A stretch of 64,000 bases of DNA from assembly GCA_000293845.2 (NCBI GenBank), contig ALYF01000002.1, forward strand, positions 62,001 through 126,000. Direction: 5' to 3'. The DNA is from an alpha proteobacterium IMCC14465 (lineage in GTDB: Bacteria > Pseudomonadota > Alphaproteobacteria > RS24). The notes under the pieces are model-generated. The model did not search any database, had not been told where the DNA came from, and saw nothing but the letters and a program-made list of their open reading frames with translations. The translations under genes and the position numbers were made by a program. Below are positions 28,735 through 37,383 of the stretch, piece by piece (position 1 is the stretch's first letter; each line of letters starts with the position of its first letter).

Positions 28735-29964
28735 ATGAGCTCCTCCCAAGAATCATCACCAAACAAACCACCGCCCAGAGGAACCAAGGCCCTCATAAGC
28801 ATTGTTGAGTTTCTTTTCAAAAATTTGAGTTATGGCGTCGTTAATGTGCAATGGCCAGATGGCAGAACCGAGACATATCAAGGGAAAGAAAGCCTCCACC
28901 TTAAAGGGGATATACTCATTCATGATTGGTCGCTTTTTAAACAAATTGTAAGCGGCGGCGCCAATGGTTTCGCTGACGGATACCTCGCCAATAGATGGTC
29001 AACACCTGATCTCTCCGCCTTGCTTGAAGTTCTAAGCCTTAATCTTGATGAAATGAATAATCATATCGGGAAAAATAAATTTATTAAGCTCATCTCAAGG
29101 CTATCGCATCTATTACGTCCAAATTCACGCGCTGGCTCAAAGAAGAATATCTATGAGCATTATGATTTGGGGAATAGCTTTTACGAAAAATGGCTTGACC
29201 CAAGCATGACGTACTCATCTGCCAAGTTTAAAACAAAGAAAAACTCACTCGAAGCCGCACAATTTGAAAAATATAAGTTACTGGCAGATTCCATTGATTT
29301 GAAGAAAGAGCATCATGTTCTGGAGATTGGCTGTGGTTGGGGCGGTTTTGCGGAATATGCAGCAACCCATATCGGGTGTCGTGTTACCGGACTGACTATC
29401 AGTCAAGCGCAATATGATTATGCCCAAGAACGTATGCGCCAAAAAGGTTTGACGGATAAAGTCGAGATAAAATTGCAGGATTACCGAGATGTTATAGGCA
29501 ATTTTGATAGAATTGCCTCCATCGAGATGTTTGAAGCTGTCGGAGAACAATATTGGCCAACTTTTTTCAATAAGGTTTCCAGTATTCTCAAACCAGGCGG
29601 CAAAGCCGGCCTACAGATTATCACAATAGATAATGATAAATTTAAGACCTATCGTAAAAATGTTGATTTCATTCAAAAATATATCTTTCCAGGCGGCATG
29701 CTGCCTTCAAAAGAGATTTTGAAGAGTGAATTTGACAAGGCACAGCTTAAATTACTCGAAACGGTTGATTTTCGACTGGACTACGCAGAGACACTTGCAA
29801 GGTGGCGAGAGCGCTTCCACGACCAGTGGCATGATATACAGCCTCTAGGCTTTGACATGCGTTTTAAGCGCATGTGGGAGTATTATTTAAGCTATTGTGA
29901 AGCCGGCTTTAAAAGAGGCACAATAGACGTTTCACAATTCTTTATTACTAAAAACCCAAGCTAA
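28735..29964 (+). CDS. Cyclopropane-fatty-acyl-phospholipid synthase family methyltransferase
   Basis: A 409-aa SAM-dependent methyltransferase. The family motif HYDLGNSFYEKWLDPSMTYS (142-161) precedes the SAM site VLEIGCGWGGFAEYA (195-209). Compared with E. coli Cfa, whose bicarbonate ion is held by Cys139, Glu239, His266 and Tyr317 (from memory), the aligned residues are Ser162, Glu267, Gln294 and Arg358. Three of four are changed, so it may methylate unsaturated phospholipid chains without forming a cyclopropane, as proposed for UfaM-like enzymes of furan fatty acid synthesis. Fourth gene of the photolyase operon. Confidence 0.88.
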   Translation: MSSSQESSPNKPPPRGTKALISIVEFLFKNLSYGVVNVQWPDGRTETYQGKESLHLKGDILIHDWSLFKQIVSGGANGFADGYLANRWSTPDLSALLEVLSLNLDEMNNHIGKNKFIKLISRLSHLLRPNSRAGSKKNIYEHYDLGNSFYEKWLDPSMTYSSAKFKTKKNSLEAAQFEKYKLLADSIDLKKEHHVLEIGCGWGGFAEYAATHIGCRVTGLTISQAQYDYAQERMRQKGLTDKVEIKLQDYRDVIGNFDRIASIEMFEAVGEQYWPTFFNKVSSILKPGGKAGLQIITIDNDKFKTYRKNVDFIQKYIFPGGMLPSKEILKSEFDKAQLKLLETVDFRLDYAETLARWRERFHDQWHDIQPLGFDMRFKRMWEYYLSYCEAGFKRGTIDVSQFFITKNPS

Positions 29965-30034
29965 TCCAGTTACGTTTGCATAACGTATAAAAGTTAATTG
30001 CCGGCATTGACTACTGCGGCGCCAGGAGGTCTAT

Positions 30035-30496
30035 ATGTCTACCGCAGAGTCTTTAAATACCAGTTTTCGCCTAGAAAACTTCTTTATCGGGGAGTTCATC
30101 TCTGACGGCATTATTGCCAAACCTAATGGACAACTCATCCGACGCTTTAAGGTCGAAGGACAAGCCAGCTTCAAAAAAGGCACGCTCACTTTAAACGAAA
30201 GTTTTACCTATGATGATGGTGAAATCGATAATCGGATTTGGCAAATTTTATGCCTACCGGATGGGTCTTATGAAGGCTACACAACTGATTTAGTTGGTCC
30301 ACCTCCACGTGATTACCCAAGAGATGATCTTTTTACTTGGTCTTATCGTCTGAAATTACCCGTCAAAAACATTCCGGTGACCTTGCGATTTACCGATATG
30401 ATGCATTTCAAAAATGATAGTATCAGCAATATGGCAACCATCAGCAAATTCGGATTGCCTGTTTTGAAGATTTTTCAAACCTTCCATAAAGTCTAA
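30035..30496 (+). CDS. DUF3833 family protein
   Basis: A 153-aa protein matching DUF3833: FRLENFFIGEFISDGI at the start, TLTLNESFTYDDGEIDNRIW near residues 49-68, then WSYRLKLPV and a C-terminal SKFGLPVLKIF. Many relatives carry a lipoprotein signal; this one shows none. The family is found in ChrR/Cfa gene clusters of several Proteobacteria; its reaction is unknown. A strong AGGAGG lies 7 bases before the ATG. It ends directly against the convergent SDR gene, with no gap. Confidence 0.85.
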   Translation: MSTAESLNTSFRLENFFIGEFISDGIIAKPNGQLIRRFKVEGQASFKKGTLTLNESFTYDDGEIDNRIWQILCLPDGSYEGYTTDLVGPPPRDYPRDDLFTWSYRLKLPVKNIPVTLRFTDMMHFKNDSISNMATISKFGLPVLKIFQTFHKV

Positions 30497-31261
30497 TTAA
30501 CGCGAGAGTAACCGCACATAGAGTTGACGCGGTAAAAACGTCATTAATCTGAGCCAAAATGTAAAACGTTTTGGAAAAGTTATGCGTGTTCGGTTCTTTT
30601 CCAACCCGTCAACCATAGCCCGTGCCGCTTTCGTAACATCCATGAGAGCCGGCATGTGGAATGTGTTTTTCTGGGTTGCGGGCGTGTCAATAAAGCCCGG
30701 CGCGACCATATTTACGCTTAAACCATATTGCGCAAGATCAACCGCTAGGGCTTCCCCCATATTGAGTAAACCCGCTTTGGTGGCCCCATAAGCGGCAGAT
30801 GTCGGCAGGCCATTATAGCCTGCCACTGACGATACGAGCACAATCTGGCCTTGCTTGCGCTCAATCATAAAGGGATAAGCCGCCGCAATCATATTAACTG
30901 CGCCGGTTAAATTGACATCAAAACTTTTGTCAAAAATCGATACATCAAATTCTGGAAAATTAGTTGGAAGGTAAATCCCTGCATTGGCGATAATCATCGC
31001 AAGTGAACCCATTTCAGTCTCAATTTTTTGAGCAGTTTTTTGCATGCCCTTCCTGTCTGTAACATCACAGGCGTAAGAGACAATATTGTCATGCTGGGAA
31101 GCTAGCGCATCAAGCTTGTCACTGCTGCGGGCGGAAATAGACACCTGCCACCCGCGCCGGGCCATTTCGAGAGCAACAGCCGCGCCGATACCTGAACTCG
31201 CACCCGTAATCCATACAACACCGTCAGAGGGGCGCATGGCTGATAGTTTTCGTTTACTCAA
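30497..31261 (-). CDS. Short-chain dehydrogenase/reductase, ChrR-cluster type
   Basis: A 254-aa classical SDR. It has GASSGIG (about residues 20-26), NAGIY (about 91-95), SSVAGYNG, and an intact Y-x3-K in YGATKAGLL (about 158). The C-terminus after residue 225 is basic and hydrophobic (FWLRLMTFLPRQLYVRLL), suggesting membrane attachment. NAD(P)-dependent reduction or oxidation of a lipid-derived carbonyl or alcohol is inferred from the cluster. It overlaps the DUF6134 gene by 8 bases. A start at residue 9 (31237) is possible. Confidence 0.87.
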   Translation of the reverse strand: MSKRKLSAMRPSDGVVWITGASSGIGAAVALEMARRGWQVSISARSSDKLDALASQHDNIVSYACDVTDRKGMQKTAQKIETEMGSLAMIIANAGIYLPTNFPEFDVSIFDKSFDVNLTGAVNMIAAAYPFMIERKQGQIVLVSSVAGYNGLPTSAAYGATKAGLLNMGEALAVDLAQYGLSVNMVAPGFIDTPATQKNTFHMPALMDVTKAARAMVDGLEKNRTRITFPKRFTFWLRLMTFLPRQLYVRLLSR

Positions 31262-32015
31262 AAGGGTTATCCTTCAACAGAATTTCAGAAGCGTAATGCC
31301 ATTTCTTTTTTGGCGGAATTTTATCCGGACTGCATATCTCATAAATAGCATCCCGTTTCTTGCGGAAAGCACCGCCGACCCACTCACCCTGAGGGGTATA
31401 ATAGGCATCTCCCTTGGCAAAGCTGTAGGTCAGAACATCCTTTACCTCACCCAGCACATTAAGCTGTTGGCGGCCCAAAAAAGTGGTTTCCACGTCAATT
31501 TTTTTACCGCTTTGATGGTTAACCAACTGTTTTTCCGTGAGTGACTCAGGATTCCAGAAAGTTGCGGGCATGAGCGCCTTATCCATGGTGCCGCTAAATT
31601 TACTTCCCTCAACAACCAGCCCCTCTTCACCCAATACGCCTCTGGCAAAAAGCCTTTTATCCTGCTCTTTCGTATCTGTAATAAAGGCAACCAAAATCCC
31701 ATTTTTCCAATATTCAACCGCGTCATGGCGGAAATCTGCGACTTTAATGAAACCAAGCTTCACGATAATTTCAAAATGGGTTTTAACAACTAGATTATCT
31801 CCATCTGGAAAAAATTCCATATGATGAAACCCAACATCCTTGCCCTTATATTTAACGCGGAATGATTTTGTCCCCTCCGAGGGAACAGCAGCACGCCAGT
31901 CAAGCGCTGGATACTCAAAAGCAGCGTTTTTAACGCCTTGAGCAAATGCAAAAGAACATAAAAAAAGAAAAATTATTAAAGCGAGAAAGCTAGGATATAA
32001 AATCCTTGAGGACAC
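31254..32015 (-). CDS. DUF6134 family exported protein
   Basis: About 253 aa with a signal peptide (hydrophobic segment ending FAFAQ). It resembles DUF6134: FRVKYKGKDVGFHHMEF followed by VVKTHFEIIVKLGFIKVADFRHDAVEYW, then an all-beta body. The function is unknown; a periplasmic lipid or small-molecule binding fold is a guess. I chose the GTG at 32015, because AGG lies seven bases upstream; a TTG two codons earlier has its AGG too close. The gene overlaps the end of the chrR-like gene, which indicates translational coupling. Confidence 0.75.
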   Translation of the reverse strand: MSSRILYPSFLALIIFLFLCSFAFAQGVKNAAFEYPALDWRAAVPSEGTKSFRVKYKGKDVGFHHMEFFPDGDNLVVKTHFEIIVKLGFIKVADFRHDAVEYWKNGILVAFITDTKEQDKRLFARGVLGEEGLVVEGSKFSGTMDKALMPATFWNPESLTEKQLVNHQSGKKIDVETTFLGRQQLNVLGEVKDVLTYSFAKGDAYYTPQGEWVGGAFRKKRDAIYEICSPDKIPPKKKWHYASEILLKDNPFE

Positions 32016-32649
32016 GGCCAAACCTGTCTTTGAATTTCAATGAACCGGTAGTAACGGCTAAACATAGGCAAACTTCATCACCCACAGCTTTAGGGCGATG
32101 CTCAACCTTACCGTCAGCAATAGCAAGATCACCACGACTATAAACCTCGCCACCATCGATAAAAGCCCCTCTCAGTACGAGTGTGGCTTCGATACCCTCA
32201 TGTGCGTGACGCGGGGCAGATTTACCGGGCTGAATTTTCAAAAGACGAATATCGCTTGTCGCGTCATCAGCTTTAATTTTTGATGATTTCACGCCAGGAT
32301 AGGAAAACGACCACTTTAAACCATCAATATCGGTGGATAAAGCACGGCGAAGTGGCAGTGGCAGATCAACATCTGAACATGACATAAGATTATCAACAGG
32401 CGCCGGCTCTTCAGCAATGAGTTCAACAGGTTCATCATCAAGCGCGTCCATAAGCGACTGCACACTATCTTCGGACATGCCAACAGGCTCAGCACTATCA
32501 ATGATGGAGGCATTTAAATCATCGGCAAAATAGAGTTTTTTGCGGGCTTCAGGCTCAAGCGTTAGATAGCTGGCGACAAGAATGCTCATCGGCGTATCAA
32601 GCGTGCCTGCTGAATATTGTAAAAGTAATGTGTCGATGTCTGCTGACAT
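31990..32649 (-). CDS. ChrR-like cupin protein with degenerate anti-sigma domain
   Basis: 219 aa from ATG 32649. The N-terminal part aligns with the anti-sigma domain of Rhodobacter ChrR (LLLQYSAGTL, then VASYLTLEPEAR). The zinc ligands His6, His31, Cys35 and Cys38 of ChrR (from memory) correspond here to Ala3, Tyr28, Glu32 and Ala35, so the site is gone. The C-terminal cupin keeps its ligands: His148, His150, Glu154 and His184, with the same relative spacing as ChrR 141/143/147/177. ChrR restrains the ECF sigma factor RpoE until singlet oxygen appears. No sigma gene is adjacent here. First gene of an operon with DUF6134 and the SDR. Confidence 0.85.
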   Translation of the reverse strand: MSADIDTLLLQYSAGTLDTPMSILVASYLTLEPEARKKLYFADDLNASIIDSAEPVGMSEDSVQSLMDALDDEPVELIAEEPAPVDNLMSCSDVDLPLPLRRALSTDIDGLKWSFSYPGVKSSKIKADDATSDIRLLKIQPGKSAPRHAHEGIEATLVLRGAFIDGGEVYSRGDLAIADGKVEHRPKAVGDEVCLCLAVTTGSLKFKDRFGRVLKDFIS

Positions 32650-32709
32650 AAATAAACCTATAAAATGACTGCCTATTAACAACTGATTAAAAGAAAAGTT
32701 AAGTCTATA

Positions 32710-32769
32710 TTTCAGTTTGTTAACTACATTACGATATATATTTCATTTTGGTTCACAGACAAACTGAAA
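32710..32769. promoter_or_regulatory. Inverted repeat in the divergent chrR-like/cysK region
   Basis: TTTCAGTTTGT (32710-32720) and its exact reverse complement ACAAACTGAAA (32759-32769) flank a 38-base AT-rich spacer that contains TTTCATTTTG. The pair lies in the 182-base region between two divergent genes. It may be a two-site operator or a looping site; the regulator is unknown. Confidence 0.5.
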
Positions 32770-32831
32770 ATATCACCTCTTGCGTGTTTATTGCTGTCCC
32801 ATTAAGAAAAAAACTGTGAAGGAGACAAAAA

Positions 32832-33830
32832 ATGACTATCCGGGACACTATGATTGACGCAATCGGCAATACACCGCTGATTAAACTTCAAAAAGCGTCT
32901 GAACTCACAGGATGTACCATTCTCGGCAAAGCTGAGTTTATGAATCCCGGTCAGTCCGTAAAAGACCGCGCTGCCCTGCAAATCATCCGAGACGCGGAAG
33001 CCAAAGGACACTTAAAACCCGGCGGTAAAATTGTCGAAGGCACAGCAGGTAATACCGGTATTGGCATTGCCCTGGTCGCTAATGCCTTGGGATATAAATC
33101 CGTCATCGTTATTCCTGAAACCCAAAGTCAGGAAAAGAAAGACATGTTGCGGTTATGTGGCGCAGAATTGATTGAAGTCCCTGCCGTGCCGTATAAAGAC
33201 GATAATAATTACGTTAAATATTCCGGTCGGCTAGCAGAAAAACTCGCATCAGAAAGCGAGAATGGCGCGATATGGGCCAATCAATTTGATAATACGGCAA
33301 ACCGTGATGCCCATATTTTGACAACCGGCCCCGAAGTCTGGTCGCAGACAGATGGCAAAGTCGATGGCTTTACATGCGCTATCGGTACGGGCGGCACATT
33401 GGCGGGAACAGGCATGTATCTGAAAGAGAAAAATGCCAATATCAAAATCGCTGCCGCTGATCCTATGGGTGCCTCAATGTATCACTGGTACAAGCATGGT
33501 GAATTAAAATCTGAAGGCACGTCTATTACAGAAGGCATTGGCCAAGGGCGGGTTACTGCCAATCTGGAGGATGCCCCCATTGATGATGCCTATCAAATCT
33601 CAGATGAAGAGGCTCTACCCATTGTTTTTGATTTATTGCAACATGAAGGCCTGTGCCTCGGCGGGTCGAGCGGCATTAATATTGCTGGCGCCATGCGCAT
33701 GGCTAACGACCTAGGCCCCGGGCATACAATTGTAACAATTCTTTGCGATTACGGCACGCGCTATCAAAGTAAATTGTTTAACGCAAGTTTTTTGAAAGAG
33801 AAAAACCTCCCCTGCCCAGAATGGTTATAG
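32832..33830 (+). CDS. cysK: Cysteine synthase (O-acetylserine sulfhydrylase)
   Basis: A 332-aa PLP enzyme that makes cysteine from O-acetylserine and sulfide. The PLP lysine lies in NPGQSVKDRAALQII (about residues 38-52). Other motifs are EGTAGNTGIGIALVA, GTGGTLAGTGMYL (phosphate loop) and GGSSGINIAGA. The PETQSQEKKDMLRLCGAE segment is also normal for the family. GGAG lies 6-9 bases before the ATG. It is divergent from the chrR-like operon and upstream of a GNAT gene. Confidence 0.94.
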   Translation: MTIRDTMIDAIGNTPLIKLQKASELTGCTILGKAEFMNPGQSVKDRAALQIIRDAEAKGHLKPGGKIVEGTAGNTGIGIALVANALGYKSVIVIPETQSQEKKDMLRLCGAELIEVPAVPYKDDNNYVKYSGRLAEKLASESENGAIWANQFDNTANRDAHILTTGPEVWSQTDGKVDGFTCAIGTGGTLAGTGMYLKEKNANIKIAAADPMGASMYHWYKHGELKSEGTSITEGIGQGRVTANLEDAPIDDAYQISDEEALPIVFDLLQHEGLCLGGSSGINIAGAMRMANDLGPGHTIVTILCDYGTRYQSKLFNASFLKEKNLPCPEWL

Positions 33831-33875
33831 AAGAACGAGTATAGGAGATATGGCGTAAAGAATTGGCTACTGTAA

Positions 33876-34397
33876 ATGATGCGTGAAGAAAAAATTACTG
33901 CTGATGTTACCATGCTCGAGATGCTTGCACCGCCGGCACTTAATCTATCATGGCCGGCAAACGGATTATCTTTTATCGACATAACCGAACCTGAAATTGA
34001 CCAATATCGCGCGCTCTATCACGCTGTGGGGGATGCACATTTTTGGGTAAATAGAAAACGACTGACGGATGGGCAATTACGCACCCTGCTCTATCATCCC
34101 GAAAATTATGTTACCCAGCTGTGGAAAGGCGATAAATGTATCGGCTTTACTGAATATCACGCTCGGCATTTCCCGCAGATGGAGATTGTCTTTGTCGGGC
34201 TGGTGGCGTCTGAAACCGGCAAGGGCCTAGGGCGCGCTATGCTCTCCCATACCTTACACAAAATTTGGCACCGCAACCCTTCGCGTGTGATTATTGAAAC
34301 CAACACGCTGGACCATCCCTCCGCATTGCCTCTTTATCAAAAAATAGGCTTCCGCCCTTATGGGCGCAAAAAAGTATCGATTAAAAACCCGCGCTAA
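33876..34397 (+). CDS. GNAT family N-acetyltransferase
   Basis: A 173-aa acetyltransferase-like protein. The acetyl-CoA binding region is VFVGLVASETGKGLGRAML (about residues 108-126), and ALPLYQKIGFRPYGR near the C-terminus is the usual fold end. The substrate is unknown. Start at the first of two adjacent ATGs. It lies 45 bases after cysK and ends 12 bases before the convergent aapP. Confidence 0.85.
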   Translation: MMREEKITADVTMLEMLAPPALNLSWPANGLSFIDITEPEIDQYRALYHAVGDAHFWVNRKRLTDGQLRTLLYHPENYVTQLWKGDKCIGFTEYHARHFPQMEIVFVGLVASETGKGLGRAMLSHTLHKIWHRNPSRVIIETNTLDHPSALPLYQKIGFRPYGRKKVSIKNPR

Positions 34398-34409
34398 AAT
34401 TCGAATAAT

Positions 34410-35153
34410 CTAATCGCCGATTATCTGGCTCAAGAAAAGTTTTGTCCGGTCATTTTGAGGGTTATCAAAAAATGCTGCCGGCGTATTTTCTTCAATAATC
34501 TCACCTTCATCCATAAAAATCACACGATCCGCAACACGTCTCGCAAATCCCATTTCATGTGTCACGCAGAGCATCGTCATACCCTGCTCTGCCAAATCAA
34601 CCATCACCTCAAGCACTTCCTTAATCATCTCAGGGTCAAGCGCAGAGGTCGGCTCATCAAACAGCATGATACGCGGCTGCATACATAGTGACCGAGCAAT
34701 CGCCACACGTTGCTGTTGACCGCCGGAAAGTTGACCGGGATATTTATCGGCTTGGTCGGGAATACGAACACGCTCCAAATATTGCAGGGCAAGCATTTCT
34801 GCCTCGGCGCGTGGCACACCCTTTACCCAGACGGGCGCCAATATGCAATTTTCAAGAACCGTCATATGCGGAAACAAATTAAATTGCTGGAACACCATGC
34901 CGACCTCAGAACGGATAAAGTCGATATTTTTCACACTGTCATTAAGCGGTATGCCTTCGACAATAATCTCGCCGCCATCATGTTGCTCGAGATGATTAAT
35001 ACACCTGATAAGTGTTGATTTACCCGAGCCGGAAGGACCACAAATAACAATCCTCTCCCCAGCCGCTACAGACAGATTAATGTTTTTGAGAACATGAAAA
35101 TCACCGAAATATTTATCCAGATGGGTAATCTCGATAATATGTTTTTCACTCAT
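34410..35153 (-). CDS. aapP: General L-amino acid ABC transporter, ATP-binding protein
   Basis: A 247-aa polar amino-acid class ABC ATPase: Walker [10 protein letters not shown] (about 38-46), signature [15 protein letters not shown], Walker [15 protein letters not shown] and H-loop VTHE. Alphaproteobacterial AapJQMP imports many L-amino acids. Its start overlaps the aapM stop (ATGA). Last gene of the J-Q-M-P operon. Confidence 0.94.
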   Translation of the reverse strand: MSEKHIIEITHLDKYFGDFHVLKNINLSVAAGERIVICGPSGSGKSTLIRCINHLEQHDGGEIIVEGIPLNDSVKNIDFIRSEVGMVFQQFNLFPHMTVLENCILAPVWVKGVPRAEAEMLALQYLERVRIPDQADKYPGQLSGGQQQRVAIARSLCMQPRIMLFDEPTSALDPEMIKEVLEVMVDLAEQGMTMLCVTHEMGFARRVADRVIFMDEGEIIEENTPAAFFDNPQNDRTKLFLSQIIGD

Positions 35154-36217
35154 TTATTTTCTCCTGTGACTGAAAAACGCCGTTCAACCGATTTGGAATA
35201 ATGTGACATGGCAAAGCAAAATACCCAGAACACCAGACCCGCAAACACAAATCCGGTTATCGGAACTTGTGGTGACGTCCAGTTCGGGTCGGTAAAATGA
35301 AAACTGATAATGCCCAACAAATCAAAGATACCAACAATCATGACCAAAGTCGTATCCTTAAACAGGCCGATAAATGTATTCACAATGCCCGGAATAGAGA
35401 CCACCAAAGCCTGAGGCAGAATAATCAGCCGCATGGACTTCCAATAAGACAGACCAAGTGACTTTGCAGCCTCATATTGTCCTTTCGGGATAGCCTGTAG
35501 GCCACCCCTAATGACCTCTGCCATATAAGCAGAAGCAAACATAGAAACCCCAATCAGACACCGCAACAGCGCATCAAAATTCATCCCTTCAGGCAAGAAT
35601 AAGGGCAACATCACACTCGCCATAAACAAAACCGTAATTAATGGCACACCGCGCCAAAACTCAATAAAGCCGATAGACATTATGCGAATGATAGGAAGTT
35701 CTGACCGGCGCCCTAAAGCCAATAAAATACCGAGCGGAAGCGAAACGACAATACCCGTAACCGCAATCACCAATGTCACGAGCAGACCGCCCCATTGGTT
35801 AGTTTCCACATAGCTCAGACCCAGAAAACCACCTGAAAGGAGGATAAAAGTCAGCACCGGATAGACCGTCAGCATCAGAACCGCCACTTCTTTTTTGAAG
35901 CTGACACGCTTTGTCATTAACAGCCCTAATCCGAATGCGCCAAGGGCAAACACAATATTAACGCGCCATTGCTCGCCCATCGGATAGTTTCCATATACAA
36001 ACTGATTTAATTTAGCCGTCACAAACGGCCAGCAGGCGCCATGCGGGTTAGCCGCGCAGCTTGCCTTATCCGTTCCAATAAAGCTGGCATTGATGAGTGC
36101 CCATGAGAACACCCCCTCAATGGCAACATATACCAGCCAGATGCTTAATACGCTCATCACAGCATTCATGCGCGTTGCAAATAGGTTTTCCCGAGACCAT
36201 TTAAGAATAGACCGCAT
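35150..36217 (-). CDS. aapM: General L-amino acid ABC transporter, permease AapM
   Basis: A 355-aa inner-membrane permease. N-terminal helices are followed by the HisM-type domain starting [20 protein letters not shown]. The coupling EAA-like loop is [28 protein letters not shown]. The long N-terminal extension with a periplasmic loop is typical of AapM. It is adjacent to aapQ with no gap. Confidence 0.94.
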   Translation of the reverse strand: MRSILKWSRENLFATRMNAVMSVLSIWLVYVAIEGVFSWALINASFIGTDKASCAANPHGACWPFVTAKLNQFVYGNYPMGEQWRVNIVFALGAFGLGLLMTKRVSFKKEVAVLMLTVYPVLTFILLSGGFLGLSYVETNQWGGLLVTLVIAVTGIVVSLPLGILLALGRRSELPIIRIMSIGFIEFWRGVPLITVLFMASVMLPLFLPEGMNFDALLRCLIGVSMFASAYMAEVIRGGLQAIPKGQYEAAKSLGLSYWKSMRLIILPQALVVSIPGIVNTFIGLFKDTTLVMIVGIFDLLGIISFHFTDPNWTSPQVPITGFVFAGLVFWVFCFAMSHYSKSVERRFSVTGENK

Positions 36218-37381
36218 CTACTTCTCCACCAAAGCGACCCGCGCATTATAGATATTCATCAAAAATGACGTGAGGAGACTCAAGAAGAGATAAATACTCA
36301 TCGTGATGAAAATAATTTCTACCGCCTGACCGGTCTGGTTCAGCGCCGTTCCTGCAAAAACCGACACTAATTCAGGATAAGCAATCGCCGCCGCCAGCGA
36401 TGAGTTTTTAGTCAGGTTCAAATATTGACTGGTGAGCGGAGGTATAATGACCCGCATTGCTTGGGGAATTATCACCTTATTCATAGCGACGTTAGTGGGA
36501 AGACCTAACGCTTTTGCGGCTTCAAACTGCCCTTTAGCAACACACAAAACCCCTGCCCGCACAATCTCAGCAATAAAAGACGCTGTGTAGAGCGACAGAG
36601 CAACCAATAAGGCCACAAATTCCGGCGTGAAACTTAACCCACCACGAAAATTAAACCCTTTCAGCGCCGGTAGATTGGGTTCAAAAGGCACGCCCCATAG
36701 GCTTAGATAGCCAGCCAAGGCGATGACACCAAGAATGAAATAATGTCGCGTATAGCTTGATTTCTGGCCGGTGAGTTCGCGTCTTTTTTGAGCCTGACGG
36801 GAAACGAAAAACCAACCCACACCAAATAATGCAATCGCCCAAAGCACAATATTGCCGCCTGAGAGCGACGTGAACCAGGGGAGATAAAGCCCGCGATTAT
36901 TCAGGAAAAACATGTCCCCTAGAGCAAAGCTATTTCTTGGATGAGGCAAAATTTCAATCAGCAAGACATACCAAAAAAGAATTTGTATCAATAAGGGCAG
37001 ATTTCTGAATATCTCAACATAAAGAAACGCCAGCTTGGACACCAACCAGTTATCCGATAGACGTGCCAAGCCGACCATAAAACCAATAAGCGTCGCGAAG
37101 AAAATCCCTAGAACCGATACAATTGCCGTGTTTAAAAGCCCGACCAGTAAAAGCCGTTGATAGCTCGAGCTTTCATCATAGGCAATCAGCTTTTGATTAA
37201 TGTCAAAACCAGTATTGTTCTCGAGAAAACCGAAACCTGTCGCCACATTTTGTCGTGCCAAATTAGCGACTGTATTATCCACGAGCCACCAGACAAGCCC
37301 GAGAAAGCCTGCCACCATGAGCAGTTGAACAATGAGGTTACGGCCTTTTTGGCTCGACCATAATGAGAAAACAGTGTTCAT
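36218..37381 (-). CDS. aapQ: General L-amino acid ABC transporter, permease AapQ
   Basis: About 387 aa from ATG 37381, just after the aapJ stop and with AGG seven bases upstream. A longer ORF to 37426 would run into aapJ. It has several hydrophobic helices, with the permease domain starting LLVGLLNTAIVSVLGIFFATLIG. The EAA-like loop is EIVRAGVLCVAKGQFEAAKALGLP. It forms the membrane channel with AapM. Confidence 0.94.
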   Translation of the reverse strand: MNTVFSLWSSQKGRNLIVQLLMVAGFLGLVWWLVDNTVANLARQNVATGFGFLENNTGFDINQKLIAYDESSSYQRLLLVGLLNTAIVSVLGIFFATLIGFMVGLARLSDNWLVSKLAFLYVEIFRNLPLLIQILFWYVLLIEILPHPRNSFALGDMFFLNNRGLYLPWFTSLSGGNIVLWAIALFGVGWFFVSRQAQKRRELTGQKSSYTRHYFILGVIALAGYLSLWGVPFEPNLPALKGFNFRGGLSFTPEFVALLVALSLYTASFIAEIVRAGVLCVAKGQFEAAKALGLPTNVAMNKVIIPQAMRVIIPPLTSQYLNLTKNSSLAAAIAYPELVSVFAGTALNQTGQAVEIIFITMSIYLFLSLLTSFLMNIYNARVALVEK

Positions 37382-37383
37382 GT

